Counted from the stretch's first letter, positions 1 through 7,478 are shown. The stretch: 9,725 nucleotides of DNA from LSUCC0057 sp048549915 (GCA_048549915.1 JBLYYE010000027.1:1-9725); one strand, 5' to 3'. Notes: a model not told the origin generated them from the letters alone. Program-made: numbers and translations.

Positions 1-722
1 GTGTCGATATCGCCAGAGAGTTTTTCTCGTGCATACTTATCATCACTGCCAAACCAGGACAGCCAACCCCCGCTGGGCTGCTGCTCGAACAGTTCCAACA
101 GTTGCTCTTGCTGAAAAGCTTGGTTGCCGACGATATTAATATGGCGAATAACCGCGACATCGCCCTCGTCGATGGTGACGTTGATTTTGATTCGGTTGCG
201 CGGCAAGGGTTCAACCTCAGTCTCAACCATAGCGCCGTAACGACCTTGAGATACGTACTGGCGCTGCAGCTCTTGACCCATACCGTCGAGCACTACTTGA
301 CGAAAAATCTGACCTTCAGCTAGACCATTATCACGCAACGCCGAGAGCAACTGCTCGGTCTCAATGGCTTTGTTACCTTCGATAACAATTTCGGCCACTG
401 CAGGGCGCTCGACCAAACCCAGCACCAATACGTCGCCATCGCGGGCGATCACTACGTCAGAAAAATAGCCACTGCGAAACAGTGAACGGGTTGCCTCTTG
501 CAGGCCCGCATCGTCCACTCGATCACCGACATTAATTGGCAAAGAAGCAAACACCGTGCCGGCAGAGACCCTCTGCAACCCTTCAATACGGATATCCCCA
601 ACTTGAAACAGTTCGGCACTGGCAGAGCTCGAAAACGATGCCACAGCAGAGAAAAGAGACAGGTTAAATGCGACAGCTATTGCGAGATTAAAACGCATAA
701 TCGAGACTAAAAAAGAATTCAT
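1..722 (-). CDS. bamA: BamA, outer-membrane protein assembly factor (N-terminal part, truncated by window edge)
   Basis: BamA is the essential core of the BAM complex and inserts beta-barrel proteins into the outer membrane. Only the first 240 residues are present; the rest, including the barrel, lies beyond the left edge. Residues 1-36 form a signal peptide: a hydrophobic stretch ending in ASA, with predicted cleavage before Glu37. POTRA1 follows at about 37-105 (GDIRIEGLQRVSAGT, the family hallmark, then LFRSGYFSDV and the RDGD turn), POTRA2 at about 106-188 (ERPAVAEIVIEGNKAI, PLPRNRIKI), and the start of POTRA3 from about 189 (IRHINIVGNQAF). The start at 722 is chosen because AAGG lies about 6 bases upstream; the in-frame ATG at 698 has no ribosome site and would shorten the signal peptide. 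It follows rseP after 63 bases with no clear terminator, so it is probably co-transcribed. The gene was read directly from the reverse complement. Confidence 0.96.
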   Translation of the reverse strand, partial: MNSFLVSIMRFNLAIAVAFNLSLFSAVASFSSSASAELFQVGDIRIEGLQRVSAGTVFASLPINVGDRVDDAGLQEATRSLFRSGYFSDVVIARDGDVLVLGLVERPAVAEIVIEGNKAIETEQLLSALRDNGLAEGQIFRQVVLDGMGQELQRQYVSQGRYGAMVETEVEPLPRNRIKINVTIDEGDVAVIRHINIVGNQAFQQEQLLELFEQQPSGGWLSWFGSDDKYAREKLSGDID

Positions 723-785
723 TAGGTGCCTTAACTTGTCATTTTATTGGGGCTTGAAGCCACATTTATTGTTACACAGTATTTT

Positions 786-2177
786 TTAGGTGAGATCGTT
801 GAACAGCGCCAAACCCATCAAACCCATCATTACCGCCAGACCCCACTGCATTGCCACCTGCTGAAAACGCTGTGACAAAGGCTTACCTAAGGCCGCCTCA
901 TAAATATAAAAAACCAGCCTACCACCGTCTAAAACTGGGATTGGCAGGAGGTTCATCACGCCCAACATTATACTGAGAAAGGCGACAAATCGGAGAAAAT
1001 TATCCCAGCCCGATTGTGCAGAATCCCCAGCCACTTTAGCAATGGTGATGGGGCCGCTCAAGTTTTTAGGCGACAGCTCGCCAGTGACTAATTTGCCAAT
1101 TGATGCCAACACCAAACCTGACATTTGGGCAGTCTGCTCGCCTGCGCGTAGCAGCGCCGTCACTGGGTTGTAACTGACATCGCGCCACAACGCATCGGGA
1201 TAACTGGCTACCGGGGTGAACTCAATACCAATCTGCCAGCGTGACTGGCCATCGCGCAGCACTTTCGCCGCTGATACGGGGATATCTTCAACAACAGCTT
1301 CGCGCTCTGACTCACTCACTCTTTGCACCGTTAAATAAACCGGCTGGCCCGCTGCCTTTGCTAATTGCGCAGCAAGTTTTTCAGCAGAGCGCAGAGGCTG
1401 CCCCGCTACCGCTATAATGGTATCTCCGGCCATCAGACCAGCCGCTTGTGCCGGCGAACCCTCTGCAGTCGCTCGCACACGCAACCCATCGAGCTTGTAA
1501 GGGGGAGAAACACCCAAGGATTGCAATGGTTGCGGTGCCTCTTGGCCGCTCAACCAGCGCTCGATAGGGAGTGAAAACTGCTGCTTGCCAACGCCGCCCG
1601 GAGCCAGCACAGAAAATTCAATCGCTCCACTTTCACCCAAATAATGAAATAACTCGCGATTTAGCTCACTCAGAGTGGCGGTCGGGACATCGCCGATCGC
1701 CTCGACTAGCATGCCCTCTTCTAACCCCGCCTGCTCGGCCACGGAGCCTGCGGCCACTGCACCTAACTGAGGTGCCAAGTCGCGCTCGCCACCGAGCAGC
1801 ACCAACCAAAAAAAGAATACAGCCAAGATCAGATTAGCCAGCGGGCCGGCAACTACTATCGCCATGCGCTGCCAGACTGTTTTGTCTTGATAACTGCCAC
1901 GGTCTGCAGCTGATTCCGCTTCACTCTCTCCGCGCATTTTGACAAAACCACCCAAAGGCAGCAGCGCAAGCCTGTATTCGGTACCGGCGCGATCAGTGCG
2001 GCACCAGAGCGCTGGGCCAAAGCCGATAGAAAACTGCTCGACATGGACGCCACAGCGGCGCGCCACCCAGAAGTGCCCAAACTCATGGAACGCGATCAAA
2101 ACCCCAAGGGCGACTAGCGCCGATGCCACCATCACGGCGACGTCGAAGAGTGGCAAACCTGACAACCATTCAAACAT
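786..2177 (-). CDS. rseP: RseP, site-2 intramembrane zinc metalloprotease
   Basis: RseP is an inner-membrane protease. In the known pathway it cleaves the anti-sigma factor RseA (MucA in Pseudomonas) after DegS/AlgW, releasing sigma-E, and it also clears remnant signal peptides. The protein has 463 residues against about 450 in E. coli. The zinc-binding HEFGH is at 31-35 inside the first membrane segment. Two PDZ domains follow at roughly 135-195 and 225-300 (GSVAEQAGLEEGM and GSPAQAAGLMAGD are the carboxylate-binding and core strands). The third metal ligand is Asp417 in NLLPIPVLDGGR (409-420), and a last membrane segment is near 440-460. The start has GAGG 7 bases upstream, embedded in the last codons of dxr, whose stop lies 13 bases away, so translation is probably coupled. 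Its place just before bamA matches Pseudomonas and E. coli. No key residue is missing. Confidence 0.97.
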   Translation of the reverse strand: MFEWLSGLPLFDVAVMVASALVALGVLIAFHEFGHFWVARRCGVHVEQFSIGFGPALWCRTDRAGTEYRLALLPLGGFVKMRGESEAESAADRGSYQDKTVWQRMAIVVAGPLANLILAVFFFWLVLLGGERDLAPQLGAVAAGSVAEQAGLEEGMLVEAIGDVPTATLSELNRELFHYLGESGAIEFSVLAPGGVGKQQFSLPIERWLSGQEAPQPLQSLGVSPPYKLDGLRVRATAEGSPAQAAGLMAGDTIIAVAGQPLRSAEKLAAQLAKAAGQPVYLTVQRVSESEREAVVEDIPVSAAKVLRDGQSRWQIGIEFTPVASYPDALWRDVSYNPVTALLRAGEQTAQMSGLVLASIGKLVTGELSPKNLSGPITIAKVAGDSAQSGWDNFLRFVAFLSIMLGVMNLLPIPVLDGGRLVFYIYEAALGKPLSQRFQQVAMQWGLAVMMGLMGLALFNDLT

Positions 2178-2190
2178 TAATAAACCTCGG

Positions 2191-3396
2191 CTAAATCTTA
2201 GCTAAAAGCTGCTCAGCAGCGCTGCGCGCCTCTGAATCGCAGTTTTGGACCTCAGCCAAGGAGCTCGGTTCCCGCGGCTGACAATTTTCTAACACCTCGG
2301 CAACTGTATCGGCAACTTGCAAAAAGCCAATTTTATTATCTAAAAATGCCGCCACCGCCAACTCATTGGCGGCATTGAGCACTGTCGGCATGGCGCCACC
2401 CTGCTGCGCAGCCTGCTGAGCGAGCGCCAAGGCGGGAAAGCGCGCCAAGTCGGGGGCAGCAAAGTCAAACCGACCCGCAGCGACCAGATCCAGAGCGTCG
2501 ACACCACTAGAGATACGCTCAGGCCATGCCAGCGCATGGGCAATAGGGGTGCGCATATCGGGATTGCCAAGCTGCGCTAACACCGAGCCATCGCGGTATT
2601 GCACAAGGGAGTGAATCACACTCTGCGGGTGCACCACCACTTCGATTTTTGAGGCTGGCAAGGCAAAAAGATAGGCTGCTTCAATCAGCTCTAGCCCTTT
2701 ATTCATCAGTGTGGCGGAATCTACTGAGATCTTCGCACCCATACTCCAATTGGGGTGGGCAACAGCCTGTTGTGGAGTTGCTTGAGCCATCTGCTCGTGG
2801 CTCCAGAGACGAAACGGCCCGCCCGAGGCGGTCAACAGCAGTTTATCAACCCCCTGCTGCTGAGCAACAACACCCTTTTTAGAGTTGCGATAAGCCTCTG
2901 CTGTGTAGTGGCTGGGGAGCGACTGAAAGATGGCATTGTGCTCGCTGTCAATTGGCAGCAGCAGTGCACCGCTGTCTGCGACAGCCTGCATAAAGATCGG
3001 CCCCGCCATCACCAGCGCCTCTTTATTGGCGAGCAGAACGCGCTTGCCCGCCTCGACTGCTGCCAGCGTGGGCGCCAGCCCAGCGGCACCCACAATCGCG
3101 GCCATCACGGTATCGACACGTTCGTCAGCAGCTATTTGGCAAAGCGCATCAACACCGTACAGAATCTCGCCATCAAAGGGGCCATCAACTAAGAGTTGCG
3201 CCAAACGCGCAGCGCTTTCATCATCGCCAACCACCAAATAGCGCGGCAGAAACTGCTCTGCTTGTGTGGCGAGTTCTTTTAAGCGGCTGTATCCGCTGAG
3301 AGCAAATATCTGATAGCGGTCGGGGTGGCGCCCAATAACATCGAGAGTGCTGACGCCGATTGAGCCGGTTGCACCCAGCACAGTCACCTGCTGCAT
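2191..3396 (-). CDS. dxr: 1-deoxy-D-xylulose 5-phosphate reductoisomerase (Dxr/IspC)
   Basis: This cytosolic enzyme converts 1-deoxy-D-xylulose 5-phosphate to 2-C-methyl-D-erythritol 4-phosphate with NADPH, the committed step of the MEP route to isoprenoids and the target of fosmidomycin. It has 401 residues (E. coli 398). The N-terminal Rossmann domain opens with LGATGSIG (7-14). LLANKEALVMAG lies at 121-132. The metal ligands are Asp150 and Glu152 in PIDSEHNAIFQ and Glu236 in MNKGLELIEA. The substrate-loop region is SGGPFR (191-196), and His214 matches the catalytic-site histidine in HPNWSMG. Its product pool feeds uppS two genes upstream. The ATG shares its first base with the final base of the cdsA stop (TAATG), and no strong Shine-Dalgarno precedes it, which suggests translational coupling to cdsA. 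The gene ends in TAG, overlapping the region that provides the rseP ribosome site. Confidence 0.98.
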   Translation of the reverse strand: MQQVTVLGATGSIGVSTLDVIGRHPDRYQIFALSGYSRLKELATQAEQFLPRYLVVGDDESAARLAQLLVDGPFDGEILYGVDALCQIAADERVDTVMAAIVGAAGLAPTLAAVEAGKRVLLANKEALVMAGPIFMQAVADSGALLLPIDSEHNAIFQSLPSHYTAEAYRNSKKGVVAQQQGVDKLLLTASGGPFRLWSHEQMAQATPQQAVAHPNWSMGAKISVDSATLMNKGLELIEAAYLFALPASKIEVVVHPQSVIHSLVQYRDGSVLAQLGNPDMRTPIAHALAWPERISSGVDALDLVAAGRFDFAAPDLARFPALALAQQAAQQGGAMPTVLNAANELAVAAFLDNKIGFLQVADTVAEVLENCQPREPSSLAEVQNCDSEARSAAEQLLAKI

Positions 3397-4241
3397 TACG
3401 CGACCAGCTCAAGCTGTATGAGCAGAAGATAGAACAGCGGCAGGCCGATCATCTGCGCATCAATGCGGTCGAGAACACCGCCGTGACCAGGCAGGATAGC
3501 ACCGCTGTCTTTAATGCCGCGATGGCGCTTGAGCATGCTCTCAAATAGATCGCCCACAGGCGCAGCAGCAGCAACGATTACCAGCAGCAGCAAGGTTTTG
3601 TATAAAGAGAGATCGAAGACACCAACTACAGCGAAAGCGAGTATCACATTAGCGACTAAGCCGCCGGCGTAGCCTTGCCAGGTTTTACCCGGACTGATTA
3701 CTGGCGCCAATTTATGCCTGCCAAGCCAACGACCAAAGAAGTATCCACCGATATCAGCAAAAGCGACGGAGGCGATAGCCAATAACAGCCACCAATGGCC
3801 ATCGGGGAGATGTGCAATAAACAAAATACTCAACCAGGTGGCGGCCAGCAAACAGAAGCCCAGTGGCGCCATAACAGTGTTGCGGCCCCACAGTAGTGCG
3901 CTGCTAGGATAGCCCTGAATCCACAATAACAACAGAGCCCAAAGTGCGACAGCCGCTACCGTGACCTGAGTAATCCGAGCACTGTCACCTTCAATAAAGT
4001 GCTTGCCTAAAAAGCCAATGCCCAGCCACTCGCTTATCAGCAGTAACAGCGCCAGTAAAACAGCTATATACGCAGTACGCACCGAGCGCACAGACCAACC
4101 TGCCAGACGACACCATTCATCAGCCGCCACCATCATTGCAGGCAGTAACGCGAGGCCAAAATACCAAGGGGAGAGAAAAAACAGGCCGCCCAACAGAGCT
4201 ACCGCGAGTAGCAGCGCGGTAACAATACGCTGAATTAACAT
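3396..4241 (-). CDS. cdsA: CdsA, phosphatidate cytidylyltransferase (CDP-diacylglycerol synthase)
   Basis: CdsA is an inner-membrane enzyme that makes CDP-diacylglycerol from phosphatidic acid and CTP, the branch-point precursor of phosphatidylethanolamine, phosphatidylglycerol and cardiolipin. At 281 residues it matches E. coli CdsA (285). Many hydrophobic membrane segments are visible (about 5-45, 57-75, 95-110, 122-145, 150-172, 195-225). The C-terminal family signature spans 235-261: S-x-L-K-R, then K244-D245, then PGHGGVLDRID, with Asp231 just before it. The SPGKT motif lies at 183-187. The start is 9 bases after the uppS stop with only a weak GTGAG upstream. The N-terminus (MLIQRIVTALLL) aligns with the family without any extension, which supports this start. 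Its stop overlaps the dxr ATG by one base. Confidence 0.96.
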   Translation of the reverse strand: MLIQRIVTALLLAVALLGGLFFLSPWYFGLALLPAMMVAADEWCRLAGWSVRSVRTAYIAVLLALLLLISEWLGIGFLGKHFIEGDSARITQVTVAAVALWALLLLWIQGYPSSALLWGRNTVMAPLGFCLLAATWLSILFIAHLPDGHWWLLLAIASVAFADIGGYFFGRWLGRHKLAPVISPGKTWQGYAGGLVANVILAFAVVGVFDLSLYKTLLLLVIVAAAAPVGDLFESMLKRHRGIKDSGAILPGHGGVLDRIDAQMIGLPLFYLLLIQLELVA

Positions 4242-4250
4242 ACTATATAC

Positions 4251-5069
4251 TCACTGTGCCGCAGCACTGATTGGAGCTGATTCTGCATAGAGCGAATCAC
4301 TCTCACTGCGACCACCAAAACGCCGTTGGCGAGTGTAGTAAGCCAGAGCCGCTTGCTCAAACATTTTGCGATCGAAGTCGGGCCAGTAACACGAGGCGAA
4401 ATAGAACTCCGTATAAGCCAGCTGCCAGAGCAAAAAATTGCTGATGCGCTGTTCGCCAGCGGTGCGTATGCAGAGGTCTGGGTCTGAGATGCCGGCCAAT
4501 TGTAACTGTTGTGAAAACTGGGCTTCGTTGATCTGCTCTGAGCTCAATTCGCCACTTTCAACTTGTCGGGCCAGCTGCGTCGCAGCGTTGACAATATCCC
4601 AGCGGCCACCGTAATCCACTGCCAGCACCAGCTCAAACTCTCCTTGCGCAGTGAGCGTTTCAGCTTTCTCGATCTGATCACAGAGCCGTTTACTAAATTT
4701 TTTCCGCTCACCGATCACTTTGAGCCTGACGCTGTCTGCGACTAACTTGGGAGTTTCTCGTTTAAGGTAGCTCGCAAACAGCGACATCAGCGCGCGCACT
4801 TCCATCGCTGAGCGATTCCAGTTCTCGCTACTGAATGCAAACAAGGTTGCGGTTTTAACACCGTAGTCGCGAGCACTCTGCAAAAAATCGCGGATGCGCT
4901 CGGCGCCGGCTTCGTGCCCGGCCGAACCGCGCAGACCGCGCTGTAGCGCCCAACGATTGTTGCCATCCATAATCACAGCAACGTGGCGCAAAGGATGCTC
5001 AGAGCCCTGAGAGAGCTCCGCTAACTGCGCGCTAGATGTTTTTTTTGAGGTAGAAATTGTCTGTACCAT
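4251..5069 (-). CDS. uppS: Undecaprenyl diphosphate synthase (UppS/IspU)
   Basis: This cis-prenyltransferase adds eight isopentenyl units to farnesyl diphosphate, giving the C55 lipid carrier used for peptidoglycan, LPS O-antigen and other envelope polymers. It has 272 residues (E. coli 253). Catalytic Asp35 lies in HVAVIMDGNNRWA (29-41). FSSENWNRS (79-87) carries the conserved Ser-Glu-Asn-Trp loop. Pyrophosphate binding is by Arg202 and Arg208 with Ser210 in IRTAGEQRISNFLLWQ, and Glu221 is the metal-binding residue near the C-terminus. The NNRW wording is Pseudomonas-like (NGRW in E. coli). The first ~28 residues are polar, slightly longer than in E. coli, and encoded partly by an A8 tract. 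No Shine-Dalgarno is visible ahead of the ATG, which lies 23 bases after the frr stop, so the exact start is less certain than the identity. The C-terminal Ser/Ala-rich tail is unremarkable. Confidence 0.97.
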   Translation of the reverse strand: MVQTISTSKKTSSAQLAELSQGSEHPLRHVAVIMDGNNRWALQRGLRGSAGHEAGAERIRDFLQSARDYGVKTATLFAFSSENWNRSAMEVRALMSLFASYLKRETPKLVADSVRLKVIGERKKFSKRLCDQIEKAETLTAQGEFELVLAVDYGGRWDIVNAATQLARQVESGELSSEQINEAQFSQQLQLAGISDPDLCIRTAGEQRISNFLLWQLAYTEFYFASCYWPDFDRKMFEQAALAYYTRQRRFGGRSESDSLYAESAPISAAAQ

Positions 5070-5092
5070 TTGATGAGAATAGTCGGCAATCG

Positions 5093-5650
5093 TCAGATTT
5101 CCATCAAATCCTTCTCTTTGGCAGCCAGAGCTTGGTCGACCTTTGCGATGAAGCTATCGGTGATTTTCTGAATTTCGTCTTGAGCGCGGCGCTCTTCATC
5201 TTCAGAAATCATTTTGTCTTTGAGCATATCTTTGACATCACCCAACACGTTTCTACGAACATTGCGAATAGCAATACGGCCACCTTCCGCTTCATTGCGA
5301 GCCTGGCGACCGTAGGTTTTGCGAGTCTCTTCCGTCAGTGAAGGCAGAGGTATTCTTATCACGGTACCGGCAGTAGTCGGATTGAGACCCAAGTCAGACT
5401 TCATAATTGCCTTCTCGACATCGGGGACAATGCTCTTCTCCCAGGGTGTTACCGAGAGCGTGCGCGCATCTTCGATGACGATAGAGGCGACTTGCGCCAG
5501 AGGAGTATCGACATCGTAATAAGAGACCACGATACCATCTAATAGAGACGGGTGAGCGCGGCCGGTGCGAATTTTATTAAAGGCCTGCGCAAGAGCGTCA
5601 AGGGCTTTTTCCATACGCTGTTGAGCGTCTTGTTTTAATTCGTTCAACAT
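5093..5650 (-). CDS. frr: Ribosome recycling factor (RRF)
   Basis: RRF acts with EF-G and IF3 to split the post-termination ribosome and free mRNA and tRNA. The length of 185 residues is exactly that of the E. coli protein. The sequence runs through the family landmarks: KIRTGRAHPSLLDGI (26-40) at the start of the beta-rich domain II, SDLGLNPTTAGTVIRIPLP (85-103) with the hinge, then LTEETRK (105-111) and the long helices with AIRNVRRN (127-134), including Arg132 that contacts 23S rRNA, and KDKMISEDEERR (144-155). The start is well supported: GAGGAG lies 8 bases upstream. That ribosome site is encoded within the final Glu-Glu codons of pyrH, whose stop is only 2 bases before the ATG. The close packing indicates translational coupling of frr to pyrH. 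Confidence 0.98.
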   Translation of the reverse strand: MLNELKQDAQQRMEKALDALAQAFNKIRTGRAHPSLLDGIVVSYYDVDTPLAQVASIVIEDARTLSVTPWEKSIVPDVEKAIMKSDLGLNPTTAGTVIRIPLPSLTEETRKTYGRQARNEAEGGRIAIRNVRRNVLGDVKDMLKDKMISEDEERRAQDEIQKITDSFIAKVDQALAAKEKDLMEI

Positions 5651-5652
5651 AG

Positions 5653-6384
5653 TTACTTCTCCTCAATCAGGGTGCCTTCATCGCCCCCAACTATTAACTT
5701 AAGCAGCGCTCCGGGCTTGGACATGCGGAATACTCGCAGTGGCATAGCGTGTTCACGACACAAGACGATGGCGGTCAGGTCCATGACACCGAGCTTTTGA
5801 TCCAACACTTGATCGTAACTGAGATGAGAGTAGAGCTGCGCATCGGGGTCGAGCATTGGATCAGCTGAATAAACACCGTCTACTTTGGTCGCCTTTAACA
5901 CCACATCCGCTTCAATCTCGATGCCGCGCAGACAAGCCGCCGAATCGGTAGTAAAAAACGGATTGCCAGTGCCGGCAGAGAAAATAACCACATCACCGTG
6001 CTTCAAGTAACGCATAGCGCGACGGCGATCATAGTGTTCAACTACCCCGCTCATAGGGATGGCTGACATGACATGAGAGGAGATATTAGATCGCTCTAAA
6101 GCATCGCGCATGGCCAGCGCATTCATCACCGTAGCCAGCATACCCATATGGTCGCCAGTGACGCGGTCCATACCGGCTTCGTGCAGCGCTGCACCGCGGA
6201 ACAAATTTCCGCCGCCAATAACTAAACCCACCTGGACGCCAATGCCGACCAACTGGCCAATTTCTAACGCCATCTGATCGAGCACTTTGGGATCAATCCC
6301 AAAACCCTCAGAACCCATCAGCTCTTCACCGCTGAGTTTGAGAAGAATACGCTTGTATTTCTTTTCTTTGGCTTGGCTAGACAT
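5653..6384 (-). CDS. pyrH: Uridylate (UMP) kinase
   Basis: PyrH phosphorylates UMP to UDP with ATP, feeding all pyrimidine nucleotide synthesis. The bacterial enzyme is a hexamer of the amino-acid kinase fold, activated by GTP and inhibited by UTP. At 243 residues it matches E. coli (241). Visible landmarks are KRILLKLSGEELMG (11-24) with the phosphate-binding Lys16, VIGGGNLFRG (55-64), RVTGDHMGMLATVMN (74-88) with Asp78, SAGTGNPFFTTDSAA (136-150), which binds UMP, and LKATKVDGVYSADP (163-176) for ATP. The start has GGAGGG 3 bases upstream. It lies 110 bases after tsf, a spacer with two hairpins, so it may be expressed partly separately from rpsB-tsf. Its last codons supply the frr ribosome site. 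The wording is close to Pseudomonas PyrH. Confidence 0.98.
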   Translation of the reverse strand: MSSQAKEKKYKRILLKLSGEELMGSEGFGIDPKVLDQMALEIGQLVGIGVQVGLVIGGGNLFRGAALHEAGMDRVTGDHMGMLATVMNALAMRDALERSNISSHVMSAIPMSGVVEHYDRRRAMRYLKHGDVVIFSAGTGNPFFTTDSAACLRGIEIEADVVLKATKVDGVYSADPMLDPDAQLYSHLSYDQVLDQKLGVMDLTAIVLCREHAMPLRVFRMSKPGALLKLIVGGDEGTLIEEK

Positions 6385-6432
6385 GCGCCCTCCGCGTCTT
6401 ATTGTAACGGCTTTAACTGTTCAAACCATTGT

Positions 6433-6483
6433 CGGCAGCGCGACTGCCGTTGCCTCTGCACCCGCTTGCGCCGGCACAGAGGC
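6433..6483 (-). other. Two tandem hairpins in the tsf-pyrH spacer
   Basis: Reading on the minus strand after the tsf stop, the first hairpin has a 7-bp stem (6477-6483 with 6452-6458, GCCTCTG with CAGAGGC) around an 18-base loop. Three bases later comes a second hairpin with a perfect 6-bp stem (6444-6449 with 6433-6438, CGGCAG with CTGCCG) and a 5-base CGCGA-type loop. Neither is followed by a T tract, so this is not a standard Rho-independent terminator. It could slow polymerase, protect the 3' end of an rpsB-tsf message from exonucleases, or mark a processing site. Function is inferred from position only. Confidence 0.45.
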
Positions 6484-6494
6484 GACCACTTACA

Positions 6495-7355
6495 TTATGA
6501 TGATGCAGCGACCTGAGCGGCAACTTCAGCCGCGAAATCAACCTCTTCCTTCTCAATCCCTTCGCCTACTTCAAAGCGAATGAAACCAGAAATACTGGCA
6601 CCAGCAGCTGCAACCAATTTGCCAACGGTAGTATCTGGATCTTTAACGAATGGCTGATCAAGCAGGCTCGACTCTTTTAAGAACTTGCTGATGCGACCTT
6701 GGATCATTTTTTCGATGATCTCTTCAGGCTTGCCGCTTTCTCGGGCTTGAGCAGAGAAGATCTCTTTTTCTTTAGCGATTAGGTCAGCCGGCATTTGGTC
6801 TGAGCTAACTACTGCAGGGTTGACCGCAGCGACATGCATCGCTACATCGCGGGCCAGCTCTTCGCTGCCACCGGTCAAGCCAACAATTACCGCAATGCGG
6901 TTGTTGCTGTGGACATAAGCACCGGCAACCTCAGCTTCCAGAGCAGCCAAGCGACGCGCAGAGATATTTTCACCAATTTTCTGCACCAAAGCTTCGCGCT
7001 TGGCTTCCAAGTCACCTGCCATAACAGCGGCCAAATCGGTGCTGCGCGCAGCCACTGCCGCATCGGCAACAATGTTAACAAAACCGAGGAAGTTGTCATC
7101 GCGGGCAACAAAATCTGTTTCGCTGTTAACTTCGGCAACCAGTGCGTAACCACCATCAACACGCACGGCAACCACACCATCAGCCGCTGTACGGCTCGCT
7201 TTCTTAGCAGCCTTCAAGCCACTTGATTTGCGCAGATCATCGATTGCTTTATCGATGTCACCGCCAGCTTCTACCAGCGCTTTTTTACACTCCATCATGC
7301 CAAGGCCAGTGCGTTCGCGCAGATCTTTTACCAATGAGGCAGTAATTTGAGTCAT
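6495..7355 (-). CDS. tsf: Translation elongation factor Ts (EF-Ts)
   Basis: EF-Ts is the nucleotide exchange factor that strips GDP from EF-Tu so that it can reload with GTP and aminoacyl-tRNA. It has 286 residues (E. coli 283). The N-terminal UBA-like domain covers about 1-54 (ITASLVKDLRERTGLGMMEC, then KKALVEAGGDIDKAI). The core carries EVNSETDFVARDDNF (75-89), with Asp81-Phe82 corresponding to the pair that inserts into EF-Tu near its Mg2+ site. The coiled-coil and C-terminal segments are recognisable (EIIEKMIQGRISKFLKE, then LLDQPFVKDPDTTVG). GGAG lies 8 bases before the ATG. The gene follows rpsB as in almost all Gammaproteobacteria, but across a 123-base spacer with a strong terminator-like hairpin, so its level probably depends on partial read-through from the rpsB promoter. 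Confidence 0.98.
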   Translation of the reverse strand: MTQITASLVKDLRERTGLGMMECKKALVEAGGDIDKAIDDLRKSSGLKAAKKASRTAADGVVAVRVDGGYALVAEVNSETDFVARDDNFLGFVNIVADAAVAARSTDLAAVMAGDLEAKREALVQKIGENISARRLAALEAEVAGAYVHSNNRIAVIVGLTGGSEELARDVAMHVAAVNPAVVSSDQMPADLIAKEKEIFSAQARESGKPEEIIEKMIQGRISKFLKESSLLDQPFVKDPDTTVGKLVAAAGASISGFIRFEVGEGIEKEEVDFAAEVAAQVAASS

Positions 7356-7376
7356 GGATTTTTCTCCAAAATAGTT

Positions 7377-7417
7377 GGCAACACTTGCCGTAATAACATT
7401 AGCGCAACCTGTTGCGC
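7377..7417 (-). other. Two small hairpins in the tsf leader
   Basis: Between the terminator-like hairpin and the tsf ribosome site, two further inverted repeats are visible. One is a 6-bp stem GCGCAA/TTGCGC (7402-7407 with 7412-7417, 4-base loop). The other is a 5-bp stem GGCAA/TTGCC (7377-7381 with 7385-7389, 3-base loop), about 10 bases upstream of the tsf GGAG. They are short and could be chance. If real, they may stabilise the tsf 5' end after processing or pausing. Confidence 0.3.
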
Positions 7418-7430
7418 CGATTAAATTTGA

Positions 7431-7457
7431 GAAAAAGGGGGCTAGGCCCCCTTTTTC
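7431..7457 (-). terminator. Rho-independent-type hairpin between rpsB and tsf
   Basis: A perfect 12-bp inverted repeat (7431-7442 with 7446-7457) surrounds a 3-base loop: five G/C pairs flanked by A5/T5 arms, plus a closing G-C at each end. On the minus strand it begins about 21 bases after the rpsB stop, and its descending arm ends in CCCCCTTTTTCTC, giving the GC-rich stem and U tract of an intrinsic terminator. The arms are symmetrical, so it would also form on the plus strand. Because tsf has no evident promoter of its own downstream, it probably acts as an attenuator that lets a fraction of transcripts through, setting a higher S2 than EF-Ts message level. Confidence 0.82.
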
Positions 7458-7478
7458 AAACTACTCAGTGTGCTGCGC

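Noticed and set aside
102..710. Plus-strand open frames over bamA (102-323 and 498-710).
   Set aside because: They are antisense shadows of a clear BamA reading frame and have no ribosome site or recognisable domain.
723..785. Possible terminator or bamA promoter in the 63-base rseP-bamA spacer (GGCTTGAAGCC palindrome, AT-rich sequence).
   Set aside because: The palindrome can form only a tiny stem with no T tract, and no convincing -35/-10 or sigma-E pair is seen; it looks like an ordinary short spacer.
2755..3241. Overlapping plus-strand open frames of 145 and 103 residues opposite dxr.
   Set aside because: Both are antisense to a complete dxr gene with all catalytic residues; their composition follows the codon pattern of the opposite strand.
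3555..3595. GCAGCAGCAGC-type repeats inside cdsA.
   Set aside because: They encode a normal Ala/Val/Leu-rich membrane segment of CdsA and are imperfect, so not a separate repeat element.
6396..6424. Possible pyrH promoter: TTGAAC (6419-6424) 17 bases before TAAGAC (6396-6401), and a TACAAT at 6401-6406.
   Set aside because: The -10 is poor, and the predicted start would fall about at the pyrH ribosome site, leaving almost no leader; TACAAT has no -35 at a useful distance.
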